Shown one piece after another: positions 5,959 to 6,915 of a stretch of 6,915 nucleotides of DNA. A program made the position numbers and the translations under genes. Below the pieces are notes generated by a model. The model worked only from the letters and a program-made list of their open reading frames with translations, was not told the DNA's origin and ran no database searches. The DNA comes from VBAS01 sp044867875 (GTDB taxonomy: Bacteria > Bacteroidota > Bacteroidia > Chitinophagales > Chitinophagaceae), in the NCBI GenBank assembly GCA_044867875.1, contig JBIOVR010000309.1:1-6915 (forward strand). The letters run 5' to 3'. Every line of letters begins with the position of its first letter. Position 1 is the first letter of the stretch.

Positions 5959-6915
5959 CTATCCTTTCTTTTTTCCAAAATCTTTCATCAAATCAGTGAT
6001 CGCAATAACACTTTCATATTGCAAAGCATTGTACATGGAAACACGGAAGCCGCCTACACTGCGATGTCCTTTTATGCCAACCATTCCTTCCTGTTTGCAG
6101 AGGTCAAGAAATTCTTTTTCTAATGCCGGATCATTCATCACAAATACGGCGTTCATATAACTGCGGTCTTCTTTTGCCACGATGCCTTTGAAAATCGGTA
6201 AGCTGTCCAGCGTTGAATAAAACAATTCTGCTTTTCCATTATTTATTTTTTCTATAGCAGCAACACCACCCAAATTCTTTAACCAGCGCAGAGTAAGCAT
6301 GGCAACATAAACTGCAAATACAGGAGGTGTATTTAACATGCTGCCTTCTTTTATATGATTTCGGTAATCAAGAATTGTTGGAAGAACTCTTGTTACTTTT
6401 CCAAGAACATTTTTATTTACAACTACAAGATTTACTCCTGCAGCTCCCATGTTTTTTTGTGCACCCGCATAAATAATATCAAACTTGTTGTAATCAAGAA
6501 CACGGCTCAAAATATCACTACTCATATCAGCCACTAAAGGAACTCCACAGTTATATGGAAGATCTTTCCATTGTGTACCTGCGATGGTTTCATTAGTTGT
6601 AATATGTAAATAGGCAGCGGTAGGGCTAACAGAAAGTTCTTTTGGTATTGTTGTATAATTAGTTTCTTTTGATGAGCCGGCGATTTCCACATGCCCAAAC
6701 AACTTTGCTTCTTTAATTGCTTTTATAGCCCATGTACCAGTATCAGTGTAAGCAGCCAATTCATTTTCATTCAGCAAATTCATTGGCACCTGCATGAACT
6801 GCGTAGTAGCGCCGCCATGAAGAAAAAGAACTTCATGATCATCATCGAGACCCATCAATTCTTTTACAAGAGTTCTTGCTTCACTCATGATCGGTTCAAA
6901 CAAAGTAGTGCGATG
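5959..6915 (-). CDS. serC: Phosphoserine aminotransferase, N-terminus cut by the window edge
   Basis: SerC is a PLP enzyme that transfers the amino group of glutamate to 3-phosphohydroxypyruvate to make O-phosphoserine, and usually also acts on the matching vitamin B6 precursor. The frame is open to the right edge, with 318 visible residues starting HRTTLFEPIM; about 40 N-terminal residues, ending in the usual EIS before HR, lie outside. Visible landmarks, numbered from that His, are HGGATTQF at 33-40, the PLP-stacking Trp in TGTW at 59-62, NETIAGTQ at 108-115, the PLP-binding Asp in ADMSSDIL at 129-136, the Schiff-base Lys154 in GAQKN, NTPPVFAVY at 195-203 and GHRSVGGFR at 283-291. All key residues are present, so it should be active. 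The TTG at 6903 is an internal Leu codon, not a start. DUF1015 follows after 29 bp. Confidence 0.96.
   Translation of the reverse strand, partial: HRTTLFEPIMSEARTLVKELMGLDDDHEVLFLHGGATTQFMQVPMNLLNENELAAYTDTGTWAIKAIKEAKLFGHVEIAGSSKETNYTTIPKELSVSPTAAYLHITTNETIAGTQWKDLPYNCGVPLVADMSSDILSRVLDYNKFDIIYAGAQKNMGAAGVNLVVVNKNVLGKVTRVLPTILDYRNHIKEGSMLNTPPVFAVYVAMLTLRWLKNLGGVAAIEKINNGKAELFYSTLDSLPIFKGIVAKEDRSYMNAVFVMNDPALEKEFLDLCKQEGMVGIKGHRSVGGFRVSMYNALQYESVIAITDLMKDFGKKKG

Overview
The window looks like the chromosome of a Bacteroidota bacterium, most likely Chitinophagaceae or a relative. This rests on AT-rich DNA, the absence of clear Shine-Dalgarno sequences, candidate promoters of the TTTG / TAnnTTTG type, the style of the exported proteins (short MKK signal peptides ending in A-Q), and protein sequences for SerC, a DUF1015 protein and a histidine kinase that read like that phylum. 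The family placement is inference; no database was searched.

Layout from left to right. At 1-1079 (minus) lies the N-terminal 359 residues of a membrane sensor histidine kinase, cut by the left edge inside its ATP-binding domain. At 1080-1286 there is a divergent intergenic region with an ordered cluster of GTTAA half-sites, paired at exact 11-bp spacing, followed by a candidate promoter. At 1287-1598 (plus) is a small exported protein made mostly of Thr and Lys, followed by a hairpin terminator at 1675-1703. The other four genes are on the minus strand, reading right to left: serC (5' end cut by the right edge), a DUF1015 gene 29 bp after it, a secreted TPR-repeat protein, and a long-chain acyl-CoA synthetase. 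A good intrinsic terminator at 3593-3617 separates the TPR gene from the acyl-CoA synthetase gene.

How they fit together. SerC catalyses the transamination step of phosphorylated serine biosynthesis, and the closely spaced DUF1015 gene probably shares its transcript, so DUF1015 is a candidate for a role in serine or phosphoserine metabolism. The TPR gene may be on the same transcript or have its own promoter; no terminator was seen between it and the DUF1015 gene. The acyl-CoA synthetase is a separate unit for fatty-acid activation. At the left end, the kinase, the half-site cluster and the exported Thr/Lys-rich protein suggest a local two-component circuit in which an OmpR/PhoB-type regulator acts on one or both divergent promoters. 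This is the most interesting unexplained structure in the window. No tRNA, rRNA, insertion sequence or CRISPR array was seen, and no gene-free stretch exceeds about 210 bases.
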